In this document: positions 55,818 through 63,771 of the stretch, piece by piece
Layout: the number at the start of each line of letters is the position of its first letter
Position numbering within the stretch: the first letter of the stretch is position 1
Source of the DNA: R-RK-3 sp031399085
GTDB taxonomy: Bacteria > Pseudomonadota > Alphaproteobacteria > Rhizobiales > Rhodomicrobiaceae
Assembly: GCA_031399085.1 (NCBI GenBank)
Contig: JANNOQ010000058.1
Coordinates: forward strand, 1-64,000
Direction: 5' to 3'
Length of the DNA: 64,000 nucleotides
Program-made: the position numbers and the translations under genes
The notes under the pieces: model-generated
Databases searched by the model: none
Told to the model about the DNA's origin: nothing
The model's input: the letters and a program-made list of their open reading frames with translations, nothing else

Positions 55818-56717
55818 TTAAAATCGGTAAACCGCCTTCGCGGCGGCGAGCGTGTTTACATAGGCTGAGACCGTTAGGGCGATCGGATCGCAATAGCCGC
55901 CGCCTACGCCCATGCTGACTGGGACACCGCGCCCGGCGAAGGTTTCGAAGACCAGCCGGTCGCGTGCGGCGAGGCCCTCGTAGCTGAGGGCGAGGCGGCC
56001 CAGCCTGTCATGGACGAGCGGATCGACGCCGGATTGATAGAGGACCAGGTCGGGGCGGAACCCTATGACAGCGTCCAGCCCCTCATGCAGATGATGCAAA
56101 TAGGCGGCGTCCTCCGTCCCGTCGGGAAGACCGATGTCCAAATCGGATAAAGCTTTGCGGAAGGGAAAATTCTTCTCGCCGTGCAAACTGAGGACGAAGA
56201 CCGCAGGGTTGCCGGAGAAGATGGCGGCGTTACCGTCGCCCTGATGCACATCGAGATCGACGATGGCCACACGCTTGGCAAGGCCTTCGCCGATCGCGGT
56301 AATGGCGGCGAGTGCGAAGTCGTTGAACACACAATATCCGGAACCGAAATCGGCGTGAGCGTGATGCGTGCCGCCGGCGAGCTGGCCGGAAAAGCCGTGC
56401 TGTACAGCCGAGCGCATGGCGGCGACCGCCCCGCCCATCGTTGCCCGCGTGCGTAAAACCAGATGCGGGCTCCAGGGCATGCCGATGCGGCGCATCATAT
56501 CGGCTGGGAGGGCGCCGTTCAGGAAAGCGTCGGCATAGGTAGGGGAATGCACGCGGACGATGTCGTCGCGTTCGGCCAGCGGCGAGAGGCTGAGCTGCTC
56601 GGGAGAAACAAGCGCGTCCCGCAGCAGCGCCTCGCGGGTGAGGCGATTTTTATTGCGCGGGAAACGGTGGCCGTCGGGAAGCGGGATTTCGTAGATATCG
56701 GCGTAGAAAAGCTTCAC
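55818..56717 (-). CDS. Histone deacetylase-family zinc amidohydrolase (AcuC/HDAC-like)
   Basis: The 299-residue protein has the HDAC fold with VKLFYADIYEIPLPDGHRFPRNK at the start, the GGTHHAHADFGSGYCVFNDFALA block with the tandem His, DLDVHQGDGNAAIFSGNPAVFVLSLHGEKNFPF with the zinc Asp/His, and VDPLVHDRLGRLALSYEGL. Bacterial members act on acetylpolyamines or acetylated proteins; which one is unknown. GTG 56717 is chosen because the family starts here; ATG 56786 would add 23 residues. It converges with the small secreted gene and is divergent from the metacaspase. Confidence 0.87.
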   Translation of the reverse strand: MKLFYADIYEIPLPDGHRFPRNKNRLTREALLRDALVSPEQLSLSPLAERDDIVRVHSPTYADAFLNGALPADMMRRIGMPWSPHLVLRTRATMGGAVAAMRSAVQHGFSGQLAGGTHHAHADFGSGYCVFNDFALAAITAIGEGLAKRVAIVDLDVHQGDGNAAIFSGNPAVFVLSLHGEKNFPFRKALSDLDIGLPDGTEDAAYLHHLHEGLDAVIGFRPDLVLYQSGVDPLVHDRLGRLALSYEGLAARDRLVFETFAGRGVPVSMGVGGGYCDPIALTVSAYVNTLAAAKAVYRF

Positions 56718-56843
56718 GCTGGAGAGTTTAGCGGGTTGTGGACCCTTGGCAAAGCCGGCAGGTCGCCGCGCGTGCTCGGGCTTCATTTAACGGTCGAAAT
56801 GGTGTAATTGTTTAACTCAAATTATTTGGACGGAGCGTGAACC

Positions 56844-58304
56844 ATGACACGGTCGCAGTCTGTCATCCGCATTTGTTTTATGCTGTTGATATTTGTGCTT
56901 TCCGGACCCGCTATGGCGCAGAACCAAACGGCGCTGGTGATCGGGAATTCGGCCTATCTGCATACCGACAGGCTGAATAATCCTAGAAATGACGCGACTG
57001 AAGTCGCCGCGACTCTACGGCGGCTTGGCTTCAATGTATTAGAGGGCATCGATCTTGCCAAACCGGCGATGGATGAGATCATCAAGAAGTTCGCGGTGGC
57101 GCTCGAGACCTCCGACGCCGGCCTGTTTTTTTATGCGGGCCATGGCATACAGATCAACGATCGAAACTTCCTCCTGCCCGTGGACGCTGAATTGATCAGT
57201 CCGGCGGCGCTCGAATTCGAGCTGATCCGTCTCGATCAGATTCAGGCGATCATGGAGCGTTTGACGCCGACCAACATTCTGATCATGGACGCCTGCCGCA
57301 ACAATCCTCTCTCGCGCAACCTGGCGAAGGCCATGGGGACGCGCTCGGTCAGGATCGGCTCGGGGTTGGCGCCGACGGAATCCGGCGCGGGGACGCTCAT
57401 CGCTTATTCCACCCAGCCCGGAAGCTTGGCGCTAGACGGCGCGGGCCGGCATTCGCCCTTTGCCGAGGCGCTCCTCAAATTCATGGGCACAAAAGGCGAT
57501 GATCTGTCCAGTATCTTGATCAATGTCCGCAACGACGTGATGAAGACGACCTTTGGAAAGCAAATTCCGTGGGAGCACTCGGCGCTATCGCGGAGGTTCT
57601 ATTTCGCGCCGCCCGAGGCGGTGACAGAGACACGTAGTTCCCCGCCGCTGGCCCCCGACAGGACAGATGCGAGGCTTGAGCTGGAGCTTTGGACCGCTGT
57701 CAGGGACGCCAACAGCGTCCAAATGCTGAAAACCTATCTCCAACGCTATCCGCGAGGAACCTTTTCGGGCATTGCCGCGCTGAAAATTGCGGAATTGGAG
57801 AAGAAGACCGCCTCGCTTGGCCAAGCGCCGGTTGCGGCTGTTCCGCCAGCCATTGCGCCGGTGGCGGATTTGGGCGAGGCGCTGCAAAGGGAATTGAAGC
57901 GCGTCGGCTGTTACGCGGGTGCGGTGGACGGCGATTGGGGGCGGGCTTCGGAGGCCGCGCTGGCCAAGTTCGGGGCGTCGCGCGGGCGCTCCTTTGCGTC
58001 TTTGGAGGCAAATCAGACCAATCTTGAGGCGGTCGTTTCGGAGCAAGGCCGGGTCTGTCCGCTGGAATGCAGGGCTGGAAGTTTCGAGAAGGACGGCGCA
58101 TGCATCGCCAAATCTCCGCCGAGGAATACCGCGCCGTCCGCCAAAAAGCGCGAACCGCAATGGGAACGCGATGACGACGACGACGACCGACGTCCCAGGC
58201 AGCAGGTGCAGAAGAAGCAAAAGGGGCCGGTCTTCCAGCTCTGCATGGACAGCAGAAATATGATGGTGGACTGCAACGACGGCTCTGTCACGATACGGCG
58301 CTAG
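56844..58304 (+). CDS. Caspase-family (metacaspase-like) secreted protein with C-terminal PG-binding-like domain
   Basis: The 486-residue protein has a signal peptide (about 1-25, ending AMAQ) and a peptidase C14-like p20 domain: TALVIGNSAYLHTDRLNNPRNDATEVAATL, catalytic His100 in YAGHGI and Cys151 in MDACRNNP. Residues about 345-380 resemble a peptidoglycan-binding helix bundle (LQRELKRVGCYAGAVDGDWGRASEAALAKF). The tail is charged and Lys/Asp-rich. Bacterial metacaspases cleave after Lys/Arg, but the substrate is unknown. GGAGCG precedes ATG 56844. Confidence 0.86.
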   Translation: MTRSQSVIRICFMLLIFVLSGPAMAQNQTALVIGNSAYLHTDRLNNPRNDATEVAATLRRLGFNVLEGIDLAKPAMDEIIKKFAVALETSDAGLFFYAGHGIQINDRNFLLPVDAELISPAALEFELIRLDQIQAIMERLTPTNILIMDACRNNPLSRNLAKAMGTRSVRIGSGLAPTESGAGTLIAYSTQPGSLALDGAGRHSPFAEALLKFMGTKGDDLSSILINVRNDVMKTTFGKQIPWEHSALSRRFYFAPPEAVTETRSSPPLAPDRTDARLELELWTAVRDANSVQMLKTYLQRYPRGTFSGIAALKIAELEKKTASLGQAPVAAVPPAIAPVADLGEALQRELKRVGCYAGAVDGDWGRASEAALAKFGASRGRSFASLEANQTNLEAVVSEQGRVCPLECRAGSFEKDGACIAKSPPRNTAPSAKKREPQWERDDDDDDRRPRQQVQKKQKGPVFQLCMDSRNMMVDCNDGSVTIRR

Positions 58305-58693
58305 CGATTGACATGCGATTGGGGTCGTTGCCGCCTCGGTCAGCTGCCGCGAGTTTTCCGTCCCGCCGTCTAGGCCAGGAATTCGCGGCGGTCGATCACA
58401 GACTGTCCCTCTGAACCAGGACATTATGTTTGACCGCGTCCTCCGGCGCGGAGCCTATTGCGATTTCCAGAACCGCATGTTCGAGGCCCCTTCCATCGTC
58501 GCATCGCGCGTCCCGTTAGCTTGACGGCTTCGCTCCAGCCATAGGCAACAAAGGCGGGCGCGAAACCGCCGGTTCAGTGGTGTCTGCGACCGAACCATGC
58601 ATCGCGGGCAGGCCGTGCCTATATTGGGGGAGTGCCGCCGGTTCGGCGGCTCGCCCAAATTTGGTTGCCGAAGCTGGCGATCGATGATTTATC
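58305..58693. other. Intergenic region upstream of mntH
   Basis: About 390 bases with no supported gene. A 7-bp stem-loop, GCCGCCG-GTT-CGGCGGC, lies near 58634-58650. Open frames on the minus strand (58455-58658 and 58516-58935) are low-complexity Arg/Pro-rich and lie across mntH, so they are rejected. The region should contain the mntH promoter just before the Mur/Fur-like box. Confidence 0.4.
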
Positions 58694-58706
58694 GCAAATG
58701 ATTTGC
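58694..58706 (+). promoter_or_regulatory. Mur/Fur-like operator of mntH
   Basis: GCAAAT-G-ATTTGC is a 13-base palindrome centred 31 bases before the mntH start. Alphaproteobacterial Mur (a Fur homologue responding to manganese) binds palindromic A/T-rich sites upstream of mntH and sit genes, so repression by Mn-loaded Mur is likely. I cannot compare it to a curated motif here. Confidence 0.55.
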
Positions 58707-58730
58707 AATAGCGACTGAAGGGTTTTAACC

Positions 58731-60071
58731 ATGGATGCACGTGCGGTTGGGATCTCAGGCGGTTGGCGGCGGGAACGCGGAGAAGCCTCGCTCTCGGACG
58801 TGCATCGCACGATCGCCGTGCGGTCCACCGGCCCGTCCTGGCGGCGCGCCGCCGCATTCGTCGGCCCCGGCTATCTTGTCGCCGTCGGCTATATGGACCC
58901 GGGCAACTGGGCGACCTCGCTCGCGGGCGGCTCAAAATTCGGCTACACGCTGCTGGTCGTCGCGCTGGTCTCCAACATCATGGCGATCGTGCTGCAATCG
59001 CTTTGCGCGCGCCTCGCCATCGCCTCCGGCCGCGACCTCGCGCAAGCCTGCCGCGACGCGTTCCCCAAGCCCGTCGCGCTCGTCCTGTGGTTTCTGGCGG
59101 AAATCGCGATCATCGCCACCGATATCGCCGAAGTCATCGGCACCGCGATTGGCCTCAACCTGATTTTCGGCATCCCGCTCGAAATCGGCGTCGTCATCAC
59201 CGCGCTCGACGTGTTCCTGATCCTCTATCTCCAGCGGCTCGGCTTTCGCTGGGTTGAAGCGCTGATCATCACGCTGCTCGGCGTCATCGCCGTGTGCTTT
59301 GCCATCCAGATCGCGCTGGCCGATCCCGATTGGGGCGCCGTCATTCGCGGCTTCGCGCCGACGACCGACATCGTCACCAATCCGGAGATGCTGTATCTGG
59401 CGCTCGGCATTTTGGGCGCGACCGTGATGCCGCATAATCTTTATCTGCATTCGGGCATCGTGCAGACGCGCAACTATGGCGAGAGCCTGCCCGAAAAGCG
59501 CCAGGCGCTGAAATTCGCCACCATCGACTCCACCGTCGCGCTGATGTTCGCGCTGGTCATCAACGCCTCGATCCTGATCCTTGCGGCGGCGACCTTCCAC
59601 AAGACCGGGCGGCTCGACGTTGCCGAACTCGGCGAGGCGCACAATCTGCTCGCCCCGCTCTTGGGCCTCGCCATCGCGCCGACCCTGTTCGGCGTCGCGC
59701 TCCTCTGCTGCGGCATCAACTCGACCGTGACGGCGACGCTGGCCGGTCAAATCGTCATGGAGGGCTTCCTCGACATCAAGCTGCCGCCCTGGCTGCGCCG
59801 GCTGATCACGCGCGGGATCGCCATCGTCCCGGCGTCCATCGTGACCATCTGGTACGGCGACAGCGGCACCGCGCAGCTGCTGATCCTGACGCAGGTGGTG
59901 CTGAGTTTGCAGCTCTCATTCGCGGTCTTCCCGCTGGTGATGTTCACGGCGAGCAAGGCGAAGATGGGAGCGCTGGTGGCGCCAATGTGGCTGATTGCGT
60001 TCGCGGTGGTAATCGCGGTGGTGATCGCGGGGTTGAATGTGAAGCTGCTGTTTGATTTCTTTGGGGGGTAG
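58731..60071 (+). CDS. mntH: Nramp-family divalent metal (Mn2+) transporter MntH
   Basis: MntH imports Mn2+ (and Fe2+) with protons across the inner membrane. The 446-residue protein has 11 predicted membrane helices and the two metal-site motifs: DPGN (Asp56, Asn59) in helix 1 and MPH (about 233-235) in helix 6 (GATVMPHNLYLHSG). The operator just upstream supports regulation by manganese. ATG 58731 is the first in the frame. Codon use is strongly GC-biased, like the rest of the core genome. It ends in TAG. Confidence 0.95.
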   Translation: MDARAVGISGGWRRERGEASLSDVHRTIAVRSTGPSWRRAAAFVGPGYLVAVGYMDPGNWATSLAGGSKFGYTLLVVALVSNIMAIVLQSLCARLAIASGRDLAQACRDAFPKPVALVLWFLAEIAIIATDIAEVIGTAIGLNLIFGIPLEIGVVITALDVFLILYLQRLGFRWVEALIITLLGVIAVCFAIQIALADPDWGAVIRGFAPTTDIVTNPEMLYLALGILGATVMPHNLYLHSGIVQTRNYGESLPEKRQALKFATIDSTVALMFALVINASILILAAATFHKTGRLDVAELGEAHNLLAPLLGLAIAPTLFGVALLCCGINSTVTATLAGQIVMEGFLDIKLPPWLRRLITRGIAIVPASIVTIWYGDSGTAQLLILTQVVLSLQLSFAVFPLVMFTASKAKMGALVAPMWLIAFAVVIAVVIAGLNVKLLFDFFGG

Positions 60072-60086
60072 GCGCGTTAAAAGTTT

Positions 60087-60104
60087 GAAAAACTCGAATT
60101 TTTC
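60087..60104 (+). promoter_or_regulatory. Inverted repeat upstream of the Phd-like antitoxin (candidate operator)
   Basis: GAAAAA (60087) and TTTTTC (ending 60104) flank a near-palindromic core CTCGAA. It ends 14 bases before the antitoxin start, where a Phd-type autorepressor would bind. It is short and AT-rich, so weight is limited. Confidence 0.4.
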
Positions 60105-60118
60105 GATTATCTTGGGCC

Positions 60119-60370
60119 ATGGAAAAGACCGAGTTAAAACCTGCGCCGCGCGTCAGCTCATCCGAGTTCTTGAAGAGTTACGGTGCACTGTCCCGGCGCG
60201 CCCAGCGCGAGCCGGTGACGATCACCAATCATGGCCAGGATAGTCTTGTGCTGATTTCGGCGGAAGAATTCCAGCGGCTGAAGGCGATGGATACGCGGCG
60301 GGCTTATTATCCCTGGGAATTGCCGGATGAGTTGAAGCAGGCTTTGGAACAAGCCGAGCCGCCAGCCTGA
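60119..60370 (+). CDS. Phd/YefM-family antitoxin without a partner toxin
   Basis: The 83-residue protein has the Phd/YefM DNA-binding half (RVSSSEFLKSYGALSRRAQREPVTITNHGQDSLVLISAEEFQRL) followed by an acidic C-terminal helix (ELKQALEQAEPPA) that would contact the toxin. No RelE/ParE-type toxin gene follows: the next 50 bases are non-coding and the following frame is on the other strand. It is therefore an orphan antitoxin or a relic of a lost module. Confidence 0.82.
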   Translation: MEKTELKPAPRVSSSEFLKSYGALSRRAQREPVTITNHGQDSLVLISAEEFQRLKAMDTRRAYYPWELPDELKQALEQAEPPA

Positions 60371-60420
60371 CTGCTCAATTCGACCGCGAACTCAATAATA
60401 AATAATCAGCAGAACGTGGT

Positions 60421-60747
60421 TTAGCTTGCCCTTCGGCCGCGATGCGCCTTTAGTGAAGCGGGCAAATACCTTTCTAAGCCAAGATGGTAAGCATGATAGT
60501 CAGGGTCATCTTGTTCCGAAGTTAGCCTGTCCGTAGCTAATGTAAGCCCTTTTCGGCGAGGGCCAAATAGCCGAGCATACTCGCCCTGAAACGCCAGTAA
60601 ACGGCGCCATTCAGTTTTATGGTTTTTTTGGTCCTTATATCCGGGTTGTTCCGGTTGACGTCCGTATTCATCAAATACGTCTACGTGACCACTTTTATAT
60701 TTGATAACCATTTCGCCGCTGAATATTACCGACCTTGGATCAGGCAT
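60421..60747 (-). CDS. Hypothetical protein, possibly the 3' part of a truncated gene
   Basis: From ATG 60747 the frame gives 108 residues starting MPDPRSVIFSGEMVIKYK. The same frame stays open upstream to 60972 with protein-like composition (RELTEREVNQINFIIKKRAKRF) but contains no start codon before the TAA at 60973-60975, and ATG 60747 has no ribosome site. This looks like a gene that lost its 5' end, near the border where base composition becomes AT-richer. No homologue is recognised; a small intact protein remains possible. Confidence 0.4.
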   Translation of the reverse strand: MPDPRSVIFSGEMVIKYKSGHVDVFDEYGRQPEQPGYKDQKNHKTEWRRLLAFQGEYARLFGPRRKGLTLATDRLTSEQDDPDYHAYHLGLERYLPASLKAHRGRRAS

Positions 60748-61107
60748 AAATAAATATCGATCATCGAGCTTGCGCCAATGATCCGATGGCAGCTTCTTTT
60801 CTGGGTACAGCCAGTCCTCAGAGCCAGCTGCAATAAACCGCTTCGCCCGCTTTTTGATTATGAAATTAATTTGGTTGACTTCTCTTTCTGTTAGCTCGCG
60901 TCCTGTTTGTATTTCCCGAAAATCAAAAAGCCGTGCGGGGCGAAGCGGGTTTGGGTAGTGTATCAGGTGTTTTTATGGCCTAAATGATGGCGATTTTCTA
61001 CGCGTTTGAGCCAGATTCCTACGAGCGGGTAAATCAAAATCAAATTAAAGGTTTCTCTACAAAGACCGAATAATTTACCCTCTCACGTTAAATTCGGGAG
61101 AGGTATT

Positions 61108-61608
61108 ATGTCGTTAGGCATGGAACTCACCATGCAAAAGAAATGTTTTAGTGACGCGTTCTTGCGAGCTATTTCAGCTGTGGCTGGATGCTCAATTCAG
61201 GAGGCGGATGTCGACGATGACAGCGTCGATTGGACCGTGTCCTGCAGGCTTGCCCCTACGCATCCCCGATTAGACATTCAAATGAAGTGTACTGGCACGG
61301 ATGATGGGCAGGGCGACTCGATCCGCCATCGGCTCAAACGCAAGAATTATGACGATCTAAGCATCGCCAATCTGATGACGCCACGCATACTTGTATTGGT
61401 AATCGTTCCAGCCGAAATTGCTGACTGGCTCGCCCCTTCGCCACAGCAATTTGTGATGCGTCATTGCGCCTATTGGATTTCCTTGGCGGGCTGGCCAGAG
61501 ACGCAGAACGAGCAATCGGTAACTATCTCTATTCCGAGAACGCGTCTGTTTACCGTTGACACCCTGTCTGGGATCATGCGTCGCGTAAATGACGGAGGCA
61601 TGCCATGA
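61108..61608 (+). CDS. DUF4365-like putative nuclease-fold protein
   Basis: The 166-residue protein resembles DUF4365: it begins with a helical segment (KKCFSDAFLRAISAVAGCSIQEADVDDDSVDWTV) and then LDIQMKCT. Asp41 and the Gln58-x-Lys60 triplet match the core of PD-(D/E)xK nuclease folds. GGAGAGG precedes ATG 61108. The next gene overlaps by ATGA, so they form a unit. The function of DUF4365 is unproven; a nuclease role is inference. Confidence 0.62.
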   Translation: MSLGMELTMQKKCFSDAFLRAISAVAGCSIQEADVDDDSVDWTVSCRLAPTHPRLDIQMKCTGTDDGQGDSIRHRLKRKNYDDLSIANLMTPRILVLVIVPAEIADWLAPSPQQFVMRHCAYWISLAGWPETQNEQSVTISIPRTRLFTVDTLSGIMRRVNDGGMP

Positions 61609-62744
61609 ATCCTACAATCTTTGAAAGGGAGGACGTGAGGGCACTGAATCCTGGCGATGTCTCTCTTTATCTGCAGATGAAGGGCTGGAGGAAAACTGCC
61701 GATCTGGGGGACAAAGGCAGCGTTTGGCTCCTTGGTCATGGAAATGCAAGCGCCGACCTCATGCTACCGATGCGTCGCGACCTCAAGGATTTTGAGTTGC
61801 GGATGTCCCAATTGATCCGCACCCTTGTAGACGTAGAGAAGCGAGCGGCCCAAGAGATCTTAACAGACATATCAGTGCCATCGGCGGACGTGGTGCGAGT
61901 CCGAGTGTTTAGCGACGACGATAGTAGCGGGACTTTGGCACTTGAGCGTGCGGTGTTGCTCGTCAAACATGCACTGGAGTTGATCGCGGCGGCTGCGTGT
62001 TCCGCAGTCGAAAAGAAGAGCCATTTTGCGAGCAGAAAACCTCAGCAGGTGACGCGTTACCTGTCTCAAGTCCGGATGGGGCAAACCGAGTTTGGGAGTT
62101 TCGTACTGACGATACTAACACCCGTTCCTCCTGCTTTAGCACAGCACGAAATGCCTGAACTTGGCAGTGAGCCCTATGAGCGTAGAGTTACCAGGACATT
62201 AGTGGGCGCGCTAACCGCTCTTGGTGAGGCCGCTCATGCTGCCGGGCCAGAAAACATGCAGCCATTTGTCGACGCTGTTGATGACGGGGTTTCGGCCAAT
62301 CTTTGTGATGCAATTGTCGGTCTGGTATCAACAAGCCCAGATCATGAGATTGATATAGGTATTTCCTGGTCCAAAGCGCGCCCACAACCTGAGCAACGAA
62401 CGGTTCGAATAGGCGCCGATGATGCCGCGCTTATCGCGGAAGCTGCGAAACACTTCCGCGAAACCGCAATTTTGGAAGATTTCGAATTACACGGATTTGT
62501 TACAAATCTGGAACGGGGCCCATTGGTAACCGAAGGAGACATCAAGGTATCTGAAGTCGTTGGCGGAAAAGTCAGGAAAATTTCCATTCGGCTCGACAGT
62601 CGCGATTATGCTGCAGCCGCAGCCGCCCACGTCGCCATAAGACCCATAAAATGTATCGGAGAGTTAGTTAAGCACGGGCGCGGTCTCCGGCTTGAGAGTC
62701 CCCGTCAGTTTGAGGTTATGGAAGACCCTGAAACTTCAGATTAA
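61605..62744 (+). CDS. Hypothetical protein paired with the DUF4365-like gene
   Basis: The 379-residue protein is soluble, acidic and without a signal peptide. It shows a helical part (residues about 60-150, FELRMSQLIRTLVDVEKRAAQEI and LERAVLLVKHALELIAAAA), a second helical part (RRVTRTLVGALTALGEAAHAAG) and a C-terminal beta-rich domain (VGGKVRKISIRLDSRDY, GRGLRLESPRQFEVM) that resembles nucleic-acid-binding barrels seen in hypothetical proteins. It starts in an ATGA overlap with the previous gene, so translation is coupled. Base composition is AT-richer than core genes. I do not recognise the family. Confidence 0.6.
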   Translation: MNPTIFEREDVRALNPGDVSLYLQMKGWRKTADLGDKGSVWLLGHGNASADLMLPMRRDLKDFELRMSQLIRTLVDVEKRAAQEILTDISVPSADVVRVRVFSDDDSSGTLALERAVLLVKHALELIAAAACSAVEKKSHFASRKPQQVTRYLSQVRMGQTEFGSFVLTILTPVPPALAQHEMPELGSEPYERRVTRTLVGALTALGEAAHAAGPENMQPFVDAVDDGVSANLCDAIVGLVSTSPDHEIDIGISWSKARPQPEQRTVRIGADDAALIAEAAKHFRETAILEDFELHGFVTNLERGPLVTEGDIKVSEVVGGKVRKISIRLDSRDYAAAAAAHVAIRPIKCIGELVKHGRGLRLESPRQFEVMEDPETSD

Positions 62745-62832
62745 CGTATCAGTTGCGCGCGACGCCGCTCCGCCCTTCGACAAACCTAACAAACTCCTAT
62801 ATGCTTAGCGGTAAGTATGTAGAGGATACCCT

Positions 62833-63078
62833 ATGCCCAAAGGCCCTAAAGGCGAAAAGCGCCCCGCCGACGTGATCGCCAACGCCGTCAAAGTCATGAG
62901 AATCGCGACTGGCGAAGAGGAAGAAGATATCGACACCCCGGAGAAGTCGGGCAAGGACCCCGGCGCCGTAAGCATGGGTAGGCGAGGCGGCAAGGCGCGC
63001 GCCGAAAGCATGACGCCCGAACGAAGAGCAGAGATCGCCAAGAAGGCGGCGGAAAAGCGATGGAAGGGTCGTGATTAA
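62833..63078 (+). CDS. Small KGG-motif DNA/RNA-binding-like protein
   Basis: The 81-residue protein reads MPKGPKGEKRPADVIANAVKVMRIATGEEEE, then a basic repeat-like region with GRRGGKARAESMTPERRAEIAKKAAEKRW, the KGG-type helix motif of small stress-related proteins in many proteobacteria. GAGGAT precedes ATG 62833. Genes of this type are usually chromosomal and do not mark a mobile element. A nucleic-acid-binding role is inferred from its basic composition. Confidence 0.65.
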   Translation: MPKGPKGEKRPADVIANAVKVMRIATGEEEEDIDTPEKSGKDPGAVSMGRRGGKARAESMTPERRAEIAKKAAEKRWKGRD

Positions 63079-63100
63079 GCTTGTCATGTTGATTTTTTTA

Positions 63101-63114
63101 ACCTACCAGTAGGT
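63101..63114 (+). promoter_or_regulatory. 14-bp inverted repeat upstream of the XRE-linked gene (candidate operator)
   Basis: ACCTAC-CA-GTAGGT is a perfect palindrome with a 2-base centre. It lies 13 bases before the ATG at 63128 and overlaps the ribosome site. The XRE regulator encoded at the end of the window is a natural candidate to bind it. Confidence 0.4.
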
Positions 63115-63127
63115 GGAAATAATCAAC

Positions 63128-63769
63128 ATGCGGTGTTTGACAATGGCAATGATCGAAACGAAAGTGCTGCGTGAAGCCTGGGACGTAGATCGTCGATTAA
63201 GTGAATTAGGTTTGGCGCGCGCGACCCTTTTGGAAGTGCGTGATGTTGCCTTGTCGGCGGCAGCGAATGCGACGAACTTTCATCCTGCAAACGCTGCCGG
63301 AACGTTTTCATATCAGGACGGCGTCTGGGCGCTCCGTGATCGTCACGTAAAAACCGGCTGCGAGTGGGAACTCGACCGGACAGACTCAATCGAGATGATA
63401 AGGAGCGAGAAGCGAAAAATTAAAATTGGGTTCGCAAACGTTGATGTCGCCTGTGACGACGAAGATGAGCCTAAGCCGCGGTCAAAAAAGGGGGCAGGTG
63501 GGGAACGTGCGTTTAGTGGTAACCTCAACCTTTTTAATGATCTACCGAGCTATGCGCCTTTGCCAAGTGACGAGTTTGCGGCGTACTATTTGATGATAGA
63601 CAGCAAGGGCGCCGCAGAGCTGACGCAGCCCGTTGTCAGAAACGGTACATTCAGTGCTTACGTAGAGCGCGTTTATCTATCTGATGGCAGCGACGTGCTT
63701 TTGGATAAACTGTTGCTGGACAGCGACGACCGTGTTGAGGACTTTGATCCTATCGTTGCGCGCAAATAA
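63128..63769 (+). CDS. Hypothetical protein paired with an XRE regulator
   Basis: The 213-residue protein has no signal peptide. Its N-terminus is helical (LREAWDVDRRLSELGLARATLLEVRDVALSAAANATNF), followed by KIGFANVDVACDDEDEPKPRSKKGAGGER and LNLFNDLPSYAPLPSDEFAAYYLMID, whose spacing is reminiscent of proteins I have seen next to XRE/ImmA-type regulators. ATG 63128 is preferred over GTG 63113; AGGTGG precedes it. The next gene starts two bases after its stop, so the two are surely co-transcribed. Function unknown. Confidence 0.55.
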   Translation: MRCLTMAMIETKVLREAWDVDRRLSELGLARATLLEVRDVALSAAANATNFHPANAAGTFSYQDGVWALRDRHVKTGCEWELDRTDSIEMIRSEKRKIKIGFANVDVACDDEDEPKPRSKKGAGGERAFSGNLNLFNDLPSYAPLPSDEFAAYYLMIDSKGAAELTQPVVRNGTFSAYVERVYLSDGSDVLLDKLLLDSDDRVEDFDPIVARK

Positions 63770-63771
63770 AT

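Noticed and set aside
58455..58935. Minus-strand open frames upstream of and overlapping mntH
   Set aside because: They are Arg/Pro-rich, lack ribosome sites and run across the mntH start; the composition is typical of antisense frames.
61012..61107. Phage attachment site or tRNA at the edge of the accessory stretch
   Set aside because: No tRNA-like cloverleaf and no obvious direct repeats are visible; the AT-rich content alone does not define a mobile element.
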